Source of the DNA: Pseudocitrobacter faecalis
Lineage (GTDB): Bacteria > Pseudomonadota > Gammaproteobacteria > Enterobacterales > Enterobacteriaceae
Length of the DNA: 64,000 nucleotides
Assembly (NCBI GenBank): GCA_003315335.1
Contig: QNRL01000007.1
Location: 62,001-126,000 of the forward strand
Reading direction: 5' to 3'
Positions 43,211 through 53,337 of the stretch are shown here, one piece after another; within the stretch, counting starts at the first letter, position 1; each line of letters begins with the position of its first letter. The notes beneath the pieces were generated by a model. That model saw nothing but the letters and a program-made list of their open reading frames with translations. It had not been told where the DNA came from and did no database searches. A program made the position numbers and the translations under genes.

Positions 43211-45304
43211 CTACATCAACGACCCCATAATCTTCAACTCTAGCTCATCCGGCACTTCGTTATACGACAGCACATGCAGCCCCGGCGCAAACAATCTTGC
43301 GTAGCGCGCCAGCAAAGGGCGCAGCTGCGGCGGCACCAGCAGCACCGGATCTTTTCCTGCCGCTTTCATCTGCTCCTTTACCTGCGGCATCGTCGTCTGA
43401 AATTGGTTGAGCATATTCGGGTCGACCGGCACGCTGTCGAGCATCACTTTGCCAGCCTGTTGCGCCTGATTCACCACGTTGGTGAGCAGATTTTCCAGCT
43501 CATTGTTCAGCGTATACACCGTCAGCTCCTGCTTGCGCACGAACGGATGGGTAATGCTGCGCCGCAGTGCCAGGCGCACATCGGCTGCCAGCAGAATAGG
43601 ATCTTTCGTCGCCGCGCTACTGGCGACCAGCACGGTGGCGATGGTGACGATATCGCGCAGGGAAACGCCTTCGGTCAGCAGCGCGCGGTACACTTTCAGC
43701 AACTGGCTGTAATTCAGCGCCGCGCTTAAATCTTCCGCCAGCCGTGGTGCCATCGACGATAAACGGTTATGTAACTGCGTAATATCGTCATAGTTAAACA
43801 AATCAGGAATATAGCTGCGTACAATCTTGTTCACATGGGTAGCAATCACGCTGGCGCTGTCGATCACCTGATACCCCATATTCAGCGCCTTCGCTTTCTG
43901 CGCAGGCTGAATCCAGGTGACTGGCATGCCATACGCCGGGTCATTCCCCAGTACGCCGTCAATCTCGCCGTAGGTTTCGCTGGAGGGGAGGGCCATCAGT
44001 TTATCCGCCGGAATATCCGCTTCATCGGCTTTAATGCCGTTGATGAAAATAGCGTACTGGCTGGGCTTGAGACGGAAGTTTTCCCGAATGCGGATCTCCG
44101 GCAACAATACGCCGTTGCCGTCGGAAATCACCTGCCGCACGCCGCGAATTCGCTGGGTGAGCGGGTTCCCCTGTGCTTTATCCACCAGCGCCACCAGCTT
44201 ATAACCGAGGCTTAAACTGATGGGTTCGATCAAAGGAATGGTTTCCCAACTGACCTGTTGCTCGCTGGTTTCGGTGATGGTGCGGGTCAGCGTTTCGAGG
44301 CTTTTCTCTTCCGCCTCCGCCGCCTGCGGGCGTTTGCTCATTCGCCAGCCGGTAAAGCCAAGCAGGGCGCTGAACAGCAAAAACGGCAGGTGCGGCATTC
44401 CCGGCACCACCGCCAGCACAAACATAATCCCGGTGGCGGTGTAGAGCACCGACGGGCTTGCCAGAAGCTGGTGGCGCACATCATGGGCGATATCGCCGTT
44501 GTCGCTGACGCGGGTGACAATAATCGCCGCCGCAGTGGAGAGCAGCAGGGAAGGGATCTGTGCCACCAGGCCGTCACCGATGGTCATCAGCACGTATTGC
44601 TGGAAGGCGGCATCGGCGCTCAGGTTGTATTTGAAGATCCCGATACAGACGCCGCCGATCAGGTTAATCGCCAGAATCATCATCCCGGCGATGGCATCGC
44701 CGCGCACAAACTTCGACGCCCCGTCCATCGCGCCGTAGAAATCGGCCTCGCTGGCAACATCTTTGCGCCGGGTTTGCGCCTGCGCCTGGTTGATCAGCCC
44801 GGCGTTAAGATCGGCGTCAATCGCCATTTGCTTGCCGGGCATCGCGTCCAGGGTAAAGCGGGCAGAAACCTCGGAGATTCGCTCGGCCCCTTTAGTGACA
44901 ACGATAAAGTTGATGATCATCAGGATGATAAACACCACGAAACCGACGACAAAGTTGCCGCCAATCACCACCTGCCCGAACGACTCAATCACCTTACCCG
45001 CCGCGCCCGCGCCGAGATGCCCGTGCAGCAGCACCACGCGCGTAGAGGCGACGTTCAGCGTCAGGCGCATTAAGGTGGTGATCAGCAAAATAGTCGGGAA
45101 CAGGCTGAATTCCAGCGGACGTTTCGCCGACACCGCCACCAGCAGCACCATCACCGCCAGCACAATGTTGAAGGTGAACAGAATATCCAGCAGCGCAGGC
45201 GGCAGCGGTAAAATAACCATCGCCAGAATGCACAGAATGACCAGCGGCACGCCGAGATTGCCGCCGCGCAGCAGCGCGAGGAACGATTTAGTTGTTTTCG
45301 CCAT
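43211..45304 (-). CDS. lfhA: Flag-2 flagellar export gate protein LfhA (FlhA family)
   Basis: A full-length 697-residue FlhA. About seven N-terminal membrane segments (VILCILAMVILPLPPALLDILFTFNIVLAV), the FHIPEP-region equivalent STRVVLLHGHLGAGAAGKVIESFG and a cytoplasmic C-terminal half that binds substrates and chaperones. In E. coli K-12 only a remnant (fhiA) remains at this position; here the gene is intact. It ends the minus-strand lfiMNPQR-lfhBA operon and overlaps lfhB by 17 bases. Confidence 0.93.
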   Translation of the reverse strand: MAKTTKSFLALLRGGNLGVPLVILCILAMVILPLPPALLDILFTFNIVLAVMVLLVAVSAKRPLEFSLFPTILLITTLMRLTLNVASTRVVLLHGHLGAGAAGKVIESFGQVVIGGNFVVGFVVFIILMIINFIVVTKGAERISEVSARFTLDAMPGKQMAIDADLNAGLINQAQAQTRRKDVASEADFYGAMDGASKFVRGDAIAGMMILAINLIGGVCIGIFKYNLSADAAFQQYVLMTIGDGLVAQIPSLLLSTAAAIIVTRVSDNGDIAHDVRHQLLASPSVLYTATGIMFVLAVVPGMPHLPFLLFSALLGFTGWRMSKRPQAAEAEEKSLETLTRTITETSEQQVSWETIPLIEPISLSLGYKLVALVDKAQGNPLTQRIRGVRQVISDGNGVLLPEIRIRENFRLKPSQYAIFINGIKADEADIPADKLMALPSSETYGEIDGVLGNDPAYGMPVTWIQPAQKAKALNMGYQVIDSASVIATHVNKIVRSYIPDLFNYDDITQLHNRLSSMAPRLAEDLSAALNYSQLLKVYRALLTEGVSLRDIVTIATVLVASSAATKDPILLAADVRLALRRSITHPFVRKQELTVYTLNNELENLLTNVVNQAQQAGKVMLDSVPVDPNMLNQFQTTMPQVKEQMKAAGKDPVLLVPPQLRPLLARYARLFAPGLHVLSYNEVPDELELKIMGSLM

Positions 45305-46427
45305 CCAGTTTAAGCACCTCTTTAGGAATGGAAATATGTCTGTTCAGGGCCGGGCGCGGCTGTGCGCCGTCGCGCCAGTGTTTCATTTGCAGGACGTAGG
45401 TCAGAACGTGGGCGATGGCCCGGTAAAGCTGAAACGGAATTTGCTGGTTCACCTGGGTGGTGTAGTAAACCGAGCGCGCCAGTCGCGGGAACTCGACCAC
45501 TTCCACCTGATTTTCAGCAGCGACCTGGCGAATATAGAGGGCGATTTCATCGGTGCCTTTCGCCACCACAAACGGCGCGGCGGCACGCGACGAGTCATAC
45601 TGCAACGCCACGGCGTAGTGGGTCGGGTTGGTGATCACCACGTTGGCTTTCGGCACCACTTTGCGGATTTGCCCCATCGCCAGCTGCCGTTGCAGCCGCC
45701 GCACGCGCGCCTTCACTTCCGGCTTGCCTTCCTGATTTTTGTACTCTTCTTTCAGCTCCTGTTTGGTCATCTTCAGCCCTTTGGTGAACAGGGCTTTCGC
45801 CAGCGGCACGTCGACAAGCGCAAAGAAAATAAACAGGATGACAAAGTTGCGCATCACGCTGGCGTAGAGCGATAAACCCTCATTCATCGCCAGCTTAAAA
45901 GGCAGCGCCTGCAGGCCGAGAAAGGCGGTAAAGTTATTGCGCAGGCTAATCCACAGCATCACCAGCACCACCACCGACTTCACCGTCATCTTTCCTGTTT
46001 CCGCCAGATGTTCACTGGAGAACAGCCGCCCAATGCCTTTTAACGGGCTGATTTTGCTGAAGTCCGGGAGGATTTTTTTCGGCAGAAACAGCCAGCCGCC
46101 AGGCACCAGCGAAGAGAGCAGCGCGGCGGCGGGCATCGGCAGCAGCGTGAGAATAAATTTGCCGAGAATTAACAGGTGATGGCGCAGAAACTGGCCGATA
46201 ACGTCCGGGTTATTAATCTCCTGCGCGTACTGATGTACGCTGATAAAACTCTCGCGCACAAAATCGGCATACCACGGGAAGCTGCTGGAAATCACCACAA
46301 ACGCCGCAAACAGGCTCGCCGCCAGCCCCATATCCTTCGAGCGCGGCAGTTGCCCCTCTTCACGCGCTTTACGCAGCTTTTGCGCCGAGGGTTTCTCTGT
46401 TTTTTCTTCGCTGCTGCTATCCGCCAT
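45288..46427 (-). CDS. lfhB: Flag-2 export switch protein LfhB (FlhB family)
   Basis: A 379-residue FlhB with the usual start (EKTEKPSAQKLRKAREEGQLPRSKD), four membrane segments and the self-cleavage motif NPTH in VVITNPTHYAVAL near residue 265. Cleavage switches export from rod-hook to filament substrates. The gene overlaps lfiR and lfhA, in line with one operon. Confidence 0.93.
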   Translation of the reverse strand: MADSSSEEKTEKPSAQKLRKAREEGQLPRSKDMGLAASLFAAFVVISSSFPWYADFVRESFISVHQYAQEINNPDVIGQFLRHHLLILGKFILTLLPMPAAALLSSLVPGGWLFLPKKILPDFSKISPLKGIGRLFSSEHLAETGKMTVKSVVVLVMLWISLRNNFTAFLGLQALPFKLAMNEGLSLYASVMRNFVILFIFFALVDVPLAKALFTKGLKMTKQELKEEYKNQEGKPEVKARVRRLQRQLAMGQIRKVVPKANVVITNPTHYAVALQYDSSRAAAPFVVAKGTDEIALYIRQVAAENQVEVVEFPRLARSVYYTTQVNQQIPFQLYRAIAHVLTYVLQMKHWRDGAQPRPALNRHISIPKEVLKLDGENN

Positions 46428-47199
46428 AGTGACCTTTCAGCGCGTCGAGTTGCTGCAACACAAAATTCGCCAGATGCAGATAGTGATCCGGCAGGTTGTA
46501 GAGCAGAGTGGCAAAGCAGACCAGCCCCGCCAGCATGTTGATGGGAAAGCCGAGCGAAAAGAGGTTCAGCGACGGCGCAATGCGGTTGAGCAGGCCAAAG
46601 CAGCCCTGCACAATCAGCATGATAAAAGTGGTCGGCAGCGCCAGCAGCGATGCCGACGCCAGCACCCAGCTAAAAGCCAGTGCGATAGTGCGCAGAGTTT
46701 GCGGATGCAGCGCGTTGCCAATTGGCCAGTAGGTGAAGCCCTTGTACAACACGCTCACCAGCAGCAGATGCCCGTCCATGGCGAAAAACAGCAGGATCGC
46801 GTAGACGTTGATAAGCTCCGCCAGCACGGTGGTTGATGCGCCGCTGCTCGGGTCGTTCATCACCGCCATGCTCATCCCCATATTGAAGGAGAGAATTTGC
46901 CCGGCCAGTTGCAGCGCGAGAAACAGAAACTGAAACATCAGCCCGAATAACATGCCCCATAAAATTTGCTCCACCGTCAGGATCAGGCTGTTGAGCGATA
47001 GCAAATCATGGGGAATGGGATGCGGGATCAACGGCGTGATGATAATTGCCAGCGCCAGCGACAAAATAATTCGCACGCGCACGGTCAGGGCGCTGTTATC
47101 CAGCACCGGCACATAGCGCAGAAACGCCATTATGCGCACGAAGGGAAACCACAGCCCCAATGCCAGATCCATCAGTTGTGTCACGTCGCTTGTGCGCAT
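46417..47199 (-). CDS. lfiR: Flag-2 export apparatus membrane protein LfiR (FliR family)
   Basis: A protein of about 260 residues with six or so hydrophobic segments; FPFVRIMAFLRYVPVLDNSALTVRVRIILSLALA is the FliR start pattern. I use the ATG at 47199, just after the lfiQ stop, since the longer frame to 47250 lies inside lfiQ. It forms the export core with FliP and FliQ. Confidence 0.9.
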   Translation of the reverse strand: MRTSDVTQLMDLALGLWFPFVRIMAFLRYVPVLDNSALTVRVRIILSLALAIIITPLIPHPIPHDLLSLNSLILTVEQILWGMLFGLMFQFLFLALQLAGQILSFNMGMSMAVMNDPSSGASTTVLAELINVYAILLFFAMDGHLLLVSVLYKGFTYWPIGNALHPQTLRTIALAFSWVLASASLLALPTTFIMLIVQGCFGLLNRIAPSLNLFSLGFPINMLAGLVCFATLLYNLPDHYLHLANFVLQQLDALKGHYGG

Positions 47200-47200
47200 C

Positions 47201-47476
47201 TTAATGCACCAGCAACGCGGCCTGGCTAAACAGGTGAATGCACAGGTCATGCAACTGGATAATCATCCATTTGCCGCACACGCCCAGCACGACCAGCGTG
47301 ACAATCAGCCTCGGCAAAAAGCTCAGGGTCTGTTCGTTAATCTGCGTTACCGCCTGGAACACGCTCACCAGCAGGCCGACCAGCAGGCTCGGCACCACCA
47401 GTACCGAAACCAGCAGGATCACCACTTTTATGCCGCTGGCGACAATGTCGGCGGCTACGTCAACGGTCAGCGTCAT
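47201..47476 (-). CDS. lfiQ: Flag-2 export apparatus protein LfiQ (FliQ family)
   Basis: The 91-residue protein has two hydrophobic helices (VVILLVSVLVVPSLLVGLLVSVFQAVTQINEQTLSF is the FliQ signature). Its ATG overlaps the lfiP stop as ATGA, and its stop lies one base before the lfiR start. It is a core subunit of the flagellar type III export gate. Confidence 0.92.
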   Translation of the reverse strand: MTLTVDVAADIVASGIKVVILLVSVLVVPSLLVGLLVSVFQAVTQINEQTLSFLPRLIVTLVVLGVCGKWMIIQLHDLCIHLFSQAALLVH

Positions 47477-48228
47477 CAGCCCAACCCCAGCCCGCGAATG
47501 CTGGTGGTGAGCGTACCGATGGTCAGCGACCAGCCGTCGATCAGCACAAACAGCATTAGCTTAAACGGCAGCGAGACAATCAGCGGCGACAGCATCATCA
47601 TCCCCATCGCCATCAGCACGCTGGCGACAATCAGGTCGATAACCAGAAACGGGATGTAAATCATAAAGCCAATCTGGAAGGCGGTTTTCAGCTCGCTCAA
47701 CACATAGGCAGGCACCACGATGGAGAGATCCTGGTCGGCGGCATTGCCCGTCGCGCCGCCGATAGTCATGATTTGCGCCATCGCTTTTTTGTCGGTCTGC
47801 GCCAGCATAAAGCGTTTGAGCGGCGTAGCGGCGGTGCTTAGCGCATCGGTCAGGGTTAATTGATCGTTTTCAAACGGCACCACCGCATGGTCGTAAATAT
47901 TGAGCCAGATAGGGCGCATCACCAGCAGGGTGAGAGACAGCGCAATGCCAATCAGAATGCGGTTTGGCGGCGTTTGTTGCAGCCCCAGCGCCTGGCGCAG
48001 CAGCGACAGCACGATAATAAAGCGCGTAAAGCAGGTCATCATCAGCACCATCGTCGGCAACAAACCGACGAGGGTCATCAGAATCAGCACCTGAATTTTG
48101 ACGCTGTACTCCTGAGTGTTGCCGTGGGTGACCACGTTAAGCAGCGCAATATCGCCGCCCTGGGCCAATGCCAGCGGCGCGAGCGCCAGCAGTGCCAGAC
48201 CCAGCATCAGTTGAGTGCGGCGTTTCAT
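47476..48228 (-). CDS. lfiP: Flag-2 export apparatus protein LfiP (FliP family)
   Basis: A 250-residue FliP with a cleavable signal (MKRRTQLMLGLALLALAPLALA), then LLPTMVLMMTCFTRFIIVLSLLRQALGLQQTPPNRILIGIALSLTLLVM, the strongest family signature. Four membrane segments follow the pattern of the family. It overlaps lfiN and lfiQ by 4 and 1 bases. Confidence 0.94.
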   Translation of the reverse strand: MKRRTQLMLGLALLALAPLALAQGGDIALLNVVTHGNTQEYSVKIQVLILMTLVGLLPTMVLMMTCFTRFIIVLSLLRQALGLQQTPPNRILIGIALSLTLLVMRPIWLNIYDHAVVPFENDQLTLTDALSTAATPLKRFMLAQTDKKAMAQIMTIGGATGNAADQDLSIVVPAYVLSELKTAFQIGFMIYIPFLVIDLIVASVLMAMGMMMLSPLIVSLPFKLMLFVLIDGWSLTIGTLTTSIRGLGLG

Positions 48229-48596
48229 GGCGCCAGATCGTTGATGTCGCGGGTGTTAAACTCCAGCACGCGCAGGCCGTACTTCTCGTTGACCACCACC
48301 ACTTCCGCTTTGCCCAGCAGGATATTGTTCACTTTAATATCCAGCGGCTCCCCGGCGAGTTTATCCAGTTCAATCACCGTGTCGTCGTCGATGTTAAGCA
48401 GGTCGGCTAACATAATCTCCACCGACGACACTTCCAGCGTTAAGGTCACCGGAATGCGTTTCAGCAGCGTCATCGAGTCGGAAAAGCGGTCTTCCAGGCG
48501 GGTGACCAGCGTCTCGGCGTCGGCGGATTTCACCGCTGGCGCAACGTCATCGGTGAGGTCAAAATCCGCGGATAAAATATCGTCTTGTTTACTCAT
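48225..48596 (-). CDS. lfiN: Flag-2 motor switch protein LfiN (FliN family)
   Basis: About 123 residues. The SpoA domain covers the C-terminal 75 residues: RIPVTLTLEVSSVEIMLADLLNIDDDTVIELDKLAGEPLDIKVNNILLGKAEVVVVNEKYGLRV. I use the ATG at 48596 (MSKQDDILSADFD), which overlaps the lfiM end, rather than the longer frame at 48656. With LfiM and LfiG it builds the C-ring. Confidence 0.92.
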   Translation of the reverse strand: MSKQDDILSADFDLTDDVAPAVKSADAETLVTRLEDRFSDSMTLLKRIPVTLTLEVSSVEIMLADLLNIDDDTVIELDKLAGEPLDIKVNNILLGKAEVVVVNEKYGLRVLEFNTRDINDLAP

Positions 48597-49440
48597 GGCT
48601 ATTCTCATTTTTGCCCGCCAGATCCGACAAAAACAACTTGTCTTTGTCTTCCACAATCAGGGCGCTAAATAATTCAGATTGCCCAATCGCTACCGGAAAA
48701 GTTTCTCCCAGCGAAATGGGTAAAATATCGCCGGCTTTTATCTGCGTGAGATCCGCGACATTCAGCGACAGCTCGGCAATTTTGACGTTCAGGGTCAGCG
48801 GCAGGGAGCGGATGATTTCTTTAATCAGGGCCAGTTTATTAACCGGCTTCGCCGCCTGCTGCGGTTTACTGTGCTCGCTGTGGCGAATCAGATTTAAAAT
48901 AAAATCGGTGTGGGCATCGTCGAGCAAAATACGAAAGCTGCTCTCTTCATCACCCGCTAGGGTAAAGGTTAATTGATACGCCCAGTGGGTTATCACCGTG
49001 CTGCTGTCCAGTTTTAATTTCAGCGCAATACCGGAGGTTTGCGGATTAAAAATCAGCGCGCCGATATCCAGTGCCAACCGACTTTTTAAACGCATTTCGG
49101 TTTTGGTCGGCAGCCCATCGTGGGATTTCGCCTCTTCGAGGGATGATTCCAGACCATAAAAATTGCCCAGCAGCATTAACAGCAAGGAGCGATCAATATC
49201 AAACGCCAGATGCCCGACCTGCGAAACCATCAGTTCGGCGTTTTTATTGCTGATATCCATTTCGCAGCCAATCTTTTTTAAGGTGATATTGCTGCGATGC
49301 TTTTTGAGAAAATAGCTGCCAAGATGCGAATCAATAATGTCAAAATTCCCTGTAAACAGGGTCGGCAGGCGATGGTAGGGGCGTCCGAGCCGATTACCTT
49401 CTAATTTAAAGATGCCTGGCGTTTTACTGTACTTCAGCAT
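48589..49440 (-). CDS. lfiM: Flag-2 motor switch protein LfiM (FliM-like)
   Basis: A 283-residue protein at the head of the minus-strand export/switch operon. Its C-terminal part has a SpoA-like domain (LNVKIAELSLNVADLTQIKAGDILPISLGETFPVAIGQSELFSALIVEDKDKLFLSDL). The N-terminus lacks an obvious CheY-binding motif (LSQxEIDALL) seen in FliM of Flag-1, so coupling to chemotaxis is doubtful. Divergence from FliM is large, and the assignment leans on context. Confidence 0.85.
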   Translation of the reverse strand: MLKYSKTPGIFKLEGNRLGRPYHRLPTLFTGNFDIIDSHLGSYFLKKHRSNITLKKIGCEMDISNKNAELMVSQVGHLAFDIDRSLLLMLLGNFYGLESSLEEAKSHDGLPTKTEMRLKSRLALDIGALIFNPQTSGIALKLKLDSSTVITHWAYQLTFTLAGDEESSFRILLDDAHTDFILNLIRHSEHSKPQQAAKPVNKLALIKEIIRSLPLTLNVKIAELSLNVADLTQIKAGDILPISLGETFPVAIGQSELFSALIVEDKDKLFLSDLAGKNENSHE

Positions 49441-49608
49441 GGCTTACTTTCTCTGCTGTAATGGTATGGGTGTTTCTGTGTCCGCAAGTCCGGCAGTGAC
49501 ACAAGGTGAGGTATTAAATAGAGGGAGTGTGAAAGGGGCAAATTATTAATCGGGTGAAAAAATAATTAAATGATTAAAGGGTGAGATATCAGGCATCGGA
49601 GCACAATT

Positions 49609-50200
<592 letters not shown>

Positions 50201-50328
50201 CGTTGCATGTAATTCATTGTTTAAAAACAAATAATATTTTTATTATCGTTTAATTCAGAATTGTTAATCCCGCCGGTGATACGCTTCAGAACATCCTGTT
50301 TTCTGTCGCTACTTATATCGTTCGTCCT

Positions 50329-51315
50329 ATGTCTGAACTTATTGCATCTGCCGCTTCCAGCATTAACGCTTTTACGCTGGCAAAACGTGTCGCCGCTTTT
50401 AACGTTCCGGTGCTCATTCAGGGCGAAACCGGTGCGGGCAAAGAGTGCGTGGCGAAATATATTCACACCGTGGCCTTTGGTAAAAATGAAAACGCACCCT
50501 ATATTGGCGTAAACTGCGCGGCGATCCCGGAAAATATGCTGGAAGCCACCTTATTTGGCTACGACAAAGGCGCATTTACCGGCGCCATTGCCAGCGTGCC
50601 GGGGAAAATGGAACTGGCAAATAACGGCACCTTATTGCTCGATGAAATTGGCGATATGCCGCTGGCGCTACAGGCTAAAATATTACGCGTGTTGCAGGAA
50701 CAGCAGGTTGAACGATTAGGCGGTAATCGGCAAATTAAACTTAATTTTCGCCTGATTGCCTGTACCAATAAAAATCTTGAGCAGGAAGTGGCTGCCGGAC
50801 GCTTTCGTGAAGATCTCTATTATCGTCTGGCGGTGATCCCTATTACCATGCCGCCGCTGCGTGAACGTCTGAACGATATTATTCCGCTGGCCGAATCGTT
50901 TATAAAAAAATACTCCACGGTGCTGGTGAAAAATATCACCCTTTCAGAATCTACCCGCCGGGCGCTGCTGAATTACCGCTGGCCCGGAAACGTTCGCCAA
51001 CTGGAAAACGCCATTCAGCGGGGAATGATTTTAAATCGCGACGGCGTGATTTTCCCGGACGCACTCGGTCTGCCAGAAACAGACGTAACCGAAAATACAG
51101 AACTGCAATGGCCCATTCAGCCCACCGTACCTGTTGCGGAAACCCGCGATTTAGGCCAGGCCGGACGTAGCGCCCAGTATCAATATATCGCCGACCTGAT
51201 GCGTAAATATCAGGGCAACCGCAGCAAAATCGCCGACCTGTTAGGCATTACCCCGCGCGCGCTGCGTTATCGACTGGCCTCCATGCGCAAGCACGGTATT
51301 GAAGTTTTCTCCTGA
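50329..51315 (+). CDS. lafK: sigma-54-dependent activator LafK, AAA+ and HTH only
   Basis: A 328-residue enhancer-binding protein. Walker A is GETGAGKE (residues 32-39), the sigma-54 contact loop is GAFTGA (81-86), Walker B is TLLLDEIG (101-108), and the Fis-type HTH is at the C-terminus (NRSKIADLLGITPRALRYRL). The ATG lies at the very start of the AAA+ domain; there is no sensory or receiver domain, as in PspF. A stop codon lies about 26 codons upstream in frame. It likely turns on sigma-54 promoters such as that of lfgB. Confidence 0.9.
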   Translation: MSELIASAASSINAFTLAKRVAAFNVPVLIQGETGAGKECVAKYIHTVAFGKNENAPYIGVNCAAIPENMLEATLFGYDKGAFTGAIASVPGKMELANNGTLLLDEIGDMPLALQAKILRVLQEQQVERLGGNRQIKLNFRLIACTNKNLEQEVAAGRFREDLYYRLAVIPITMPPLRERLNDIIPLAESFIKKYSTVLVKNITLSESTRRALLNYRWPGNVRQLENAIQRGMILNRDGVIFPDALGLPETDVTENTELQWPIQPTVPVAETRDLGQAGRSAQYQYIADLMRKYQGNRSKIADLLGITPRALRYRLASMRKHGIEVFS

Positions 51316-51329
51316 CCCGGAAGTTAAAA

Positions 51330-51671
51330 ATGAGTATTACCACAATCAACAGCACCATGCAGGCGCAAATCATGCAGGACGTGCAGCGGATGCAGGCCAA
51401 CGCCCAGGCGCCGGTGCTGCCCGCCATGACCTTCAGTTCCACCGACCCGGACGTGTCGTTTAACCGCATTATGAGCGGTGCGCTCAGTCATGTTGACCAG
51501 TTCCAGCAGGTGGCGGAACAGCAGCAAACGGCTATCGACATGGGCAAAAGTGATGACCTTGCCGGAGCGATGATCGCCAGTCAGCAGGCGTCGCTCTCTT
51601 TTTCCGCGCTGGTGCAGGTGCGCAATAAAATCGCCACCGGATTTAACGATCTGATGAGTATGTCGATCTAA
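51330..51671 (+). CDS. lfiE: Flag-2 basal body protein LfiE (FliE family)
   Basis: A 113-residue FliE: a variable N-terminus, then FNRIMSGALSHVDQFQQVAEQQQTAIDMGKSDDLAGAMIASQQASLSFSALVQVRNKIATGFNDLMSM, the family pattern. It links the MS ring to the rod. GGAAG precedes the start; it follows lafK by 14 bases and opens the lfiEFGHIJ run. Confidence 0.93.
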   Translation: MSITTINSTMQAQIMQDVQRMQANAQAPVLPAMTFSSTDPDVSFNRIMSGALSHVDQFQQVAEQQQTAIDMGKSDDLAGAMIASQQASLSFSALVQVRNKIATGFNDLMSMSI

Positions 51672-51675
51672 CCCT

Positions 51676-53337
51676 ATGAATGAACAAATCAAGAAGTTAA
51701 CCCAGGCACTTCCGGCGTTTCGGCTGCATCTCGCAGGTAATAAACGCTGGGCGCTGATGGCGGGGCTGGGGCTTGCGGTTGCGGCGACGGCGATTATCGT
51801 CAGCGTGCTGTGGAACGGCAATCGCGGCTACGTCTCGCTCTACGGACGCCAGGAAAATCTCCCCGTGTCGCAGATTGTCACCGTGCTGGACGGCGAAAAG
51901 CTCACCTACCGCATCGACCCGCAAAGCGGGCAGATTCTGGTGCCGGAAGAGGCATTGTCGAAAACGCGCATGACGCTTGCCGCCAAAGGCGTACAGGCGC
52001 TTTTGCCCAGCGGCTACGAGCTGATGGACAAAGACGAAGTGCTCGGCAGCAGCCAGTTCGTGCAGAACGTGCGCTATAAACGCAGCCTCGAAGGGGAGCT
52101 GGCGCAGAGCATCATGTCGCTGGACGCGGTGGAGAACGCACGGGTGCATCTGGCGCTTAACGAAGAAAGCTCGTTTGTGGTCAGCGATGAGCCGCAAAAC
52201 AGCGCCTCGGTGGTGGTGCGCCTGCACTACGGCGCGAAGCTGAATATGGATCAGGTGAACGCCATTGTGCATCTGGTTTCTGGCAGTATTCCGGGGCTAC
52301 AGGCCAATAAAGTCAGCGTCGTTGATCAGGCGGGAAATCTGCTGACCGACGGCATTGGCGCGGGCGAGGCGGTTTCTGCTGCTACCCGTAAACGCGATCA
52401 GATCCTCAAGGATATTCAGGACAAAACCCGCGCCAGCGTAGCGAACGTGCTGGATTCTCTCGTCGGAACAGGTAACTACCGCATCAGCGTGATGCCGGAT
52501 CTTGACCTCAGTAATATCGATGAAACTCAGGAACACTACGGCGACGCACCGAAAATCAACCGTGAAGAAAACGTGCTGGACAGCGACAGTAGCCAGCTGG
52601 CGATGGGTATCCCTGGTTCGCTCAGCAATCGCCCGCCAGTTGCGCCCGCCCCCAATCAGGTAACCAGCGGCGCAACGCAAGCCGGAGAAAACCGTTCACC
52701 GGAAGCCTCAACCAGACACAGCGAAAGCAAGCGTGACTATTCATACGACCGCAGCGTTCAGCATATTCAGCATCCCGGCTTTGCGGTGAAACGCCTCAAC
52801 GTGGCGGTGGTGCTCAATCAAAACGCCCCGGCGCTGAAAAACTGGAAGCCGGAGCAGACCACACAGCTTACCGCGCTGCTGAACAATGCTGCGGGTATCG
52901 ACGCTCAGCGCGGCGACAATCTCACCTTATCGCTGCTCAACTTTGTGCCGCAGGCGGTGCCGGTCGAACCGGTCATTCCGCTGTGGAAAGATGACAGCGT
53001 ACTGGCGTGGGTACGCCTGATTGGCGGCGGCCTGCTGGCGCTGTTGCTGCTGTTCTTCGTGGTGCGCCCGGTAATGAAACGGCTGACGGCGGTACGTGCG
53101 CCGGTTATCCCGCCAGAACCGGAAGCCGTCAGCGAACCGTGGATTGCCACGCCGGAAGAGGAGCGTAAAAACGTCGACCTGCCGTCGCTGCCTGGCGATG
53201 ACAGCCTGCCGTCCCAGAGTTCCGGCCTCGAAGTGAAACTCGAGTTCCTGCAAAAACTGGCCATGAGCGACACCGATCGCGTCGCCGAAGTTCTCAGACA
53301 ATGGATTACCAGCAATGAGCGAATTGACAATAAATAA
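51676..53337 (+). CDS. lfiF: Flag-2 MS-ring protein LfiF (FliF family)
   Basis: A 553-residue FliF. The first membrane helix is near residue 25-45 (WALMAGLGLAVAATAIIVSVLW), followed by the ring-building motif region with GYVSLYGRQENLPVSQIV and SEEVRYKRSLEGELAQSI-like pattern. A second membrane helix is near residue 450 (LIGGGLLALLLLFFVV), and the cytoplasmic tail binds LfiG. Length is normal for FliF. Its end overlaps lfiG by 23 bases. Confidence 0.93.
   Translation: MNEQIKKLTQALPAFRLHLAGNKRWALMAGLGLAVAATAIIVSVLWNGNRGYVSLYGRQENLPVSQIVTVLDGEKLTYRIDPQSGQILVPEEALSKTRMTLAAKGVQALLPSGYELMDKDEVLGSSQFVQNVRYKRSLEGELAQSIMSLDAVENARVHLALNEESSFVVSDEPQNSASVVVRLHYGAKLNMDQVNAIVHLVSGSIPGLQANKVSVVDQAGNLLTDGIGAGEAVSAATRKRDQILKDIQDKTRASVANVLDSLVGTGNYRISVMPDLDLSNIDETQEHYGDAPKINREENVLDSDSSQLAMGIPGSLSNRPPVAPAPNQVTSGATQAGENRSPEASTRHSESKRDYSYDRSVQHIQHPGFAVKRLNVAVVLNQNAPALKNWKPEQTTQLTALLNNAAGIDAQRGDNLTLSLLNFVPQAVPVEPVIPLWKDDSVLAWVRLIGGGLLALLLLFFVVRPVMKRLTAVRAPVIPPEPEAVSEPWIATPEEERKNVDLPSLPGDDSLPSQSSGLEVKLEFLQKLAMSDTDRVAEVLRQWITSNERIDNK

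Noticed and set aside
44258-45875. Long plus-strand frames (271 and 370 codons) opposite lfhA and lfhB
   Set aside because: They are antisense shadows of GC-rich flagellar genes whose products match FlhA and FlhB over full length.
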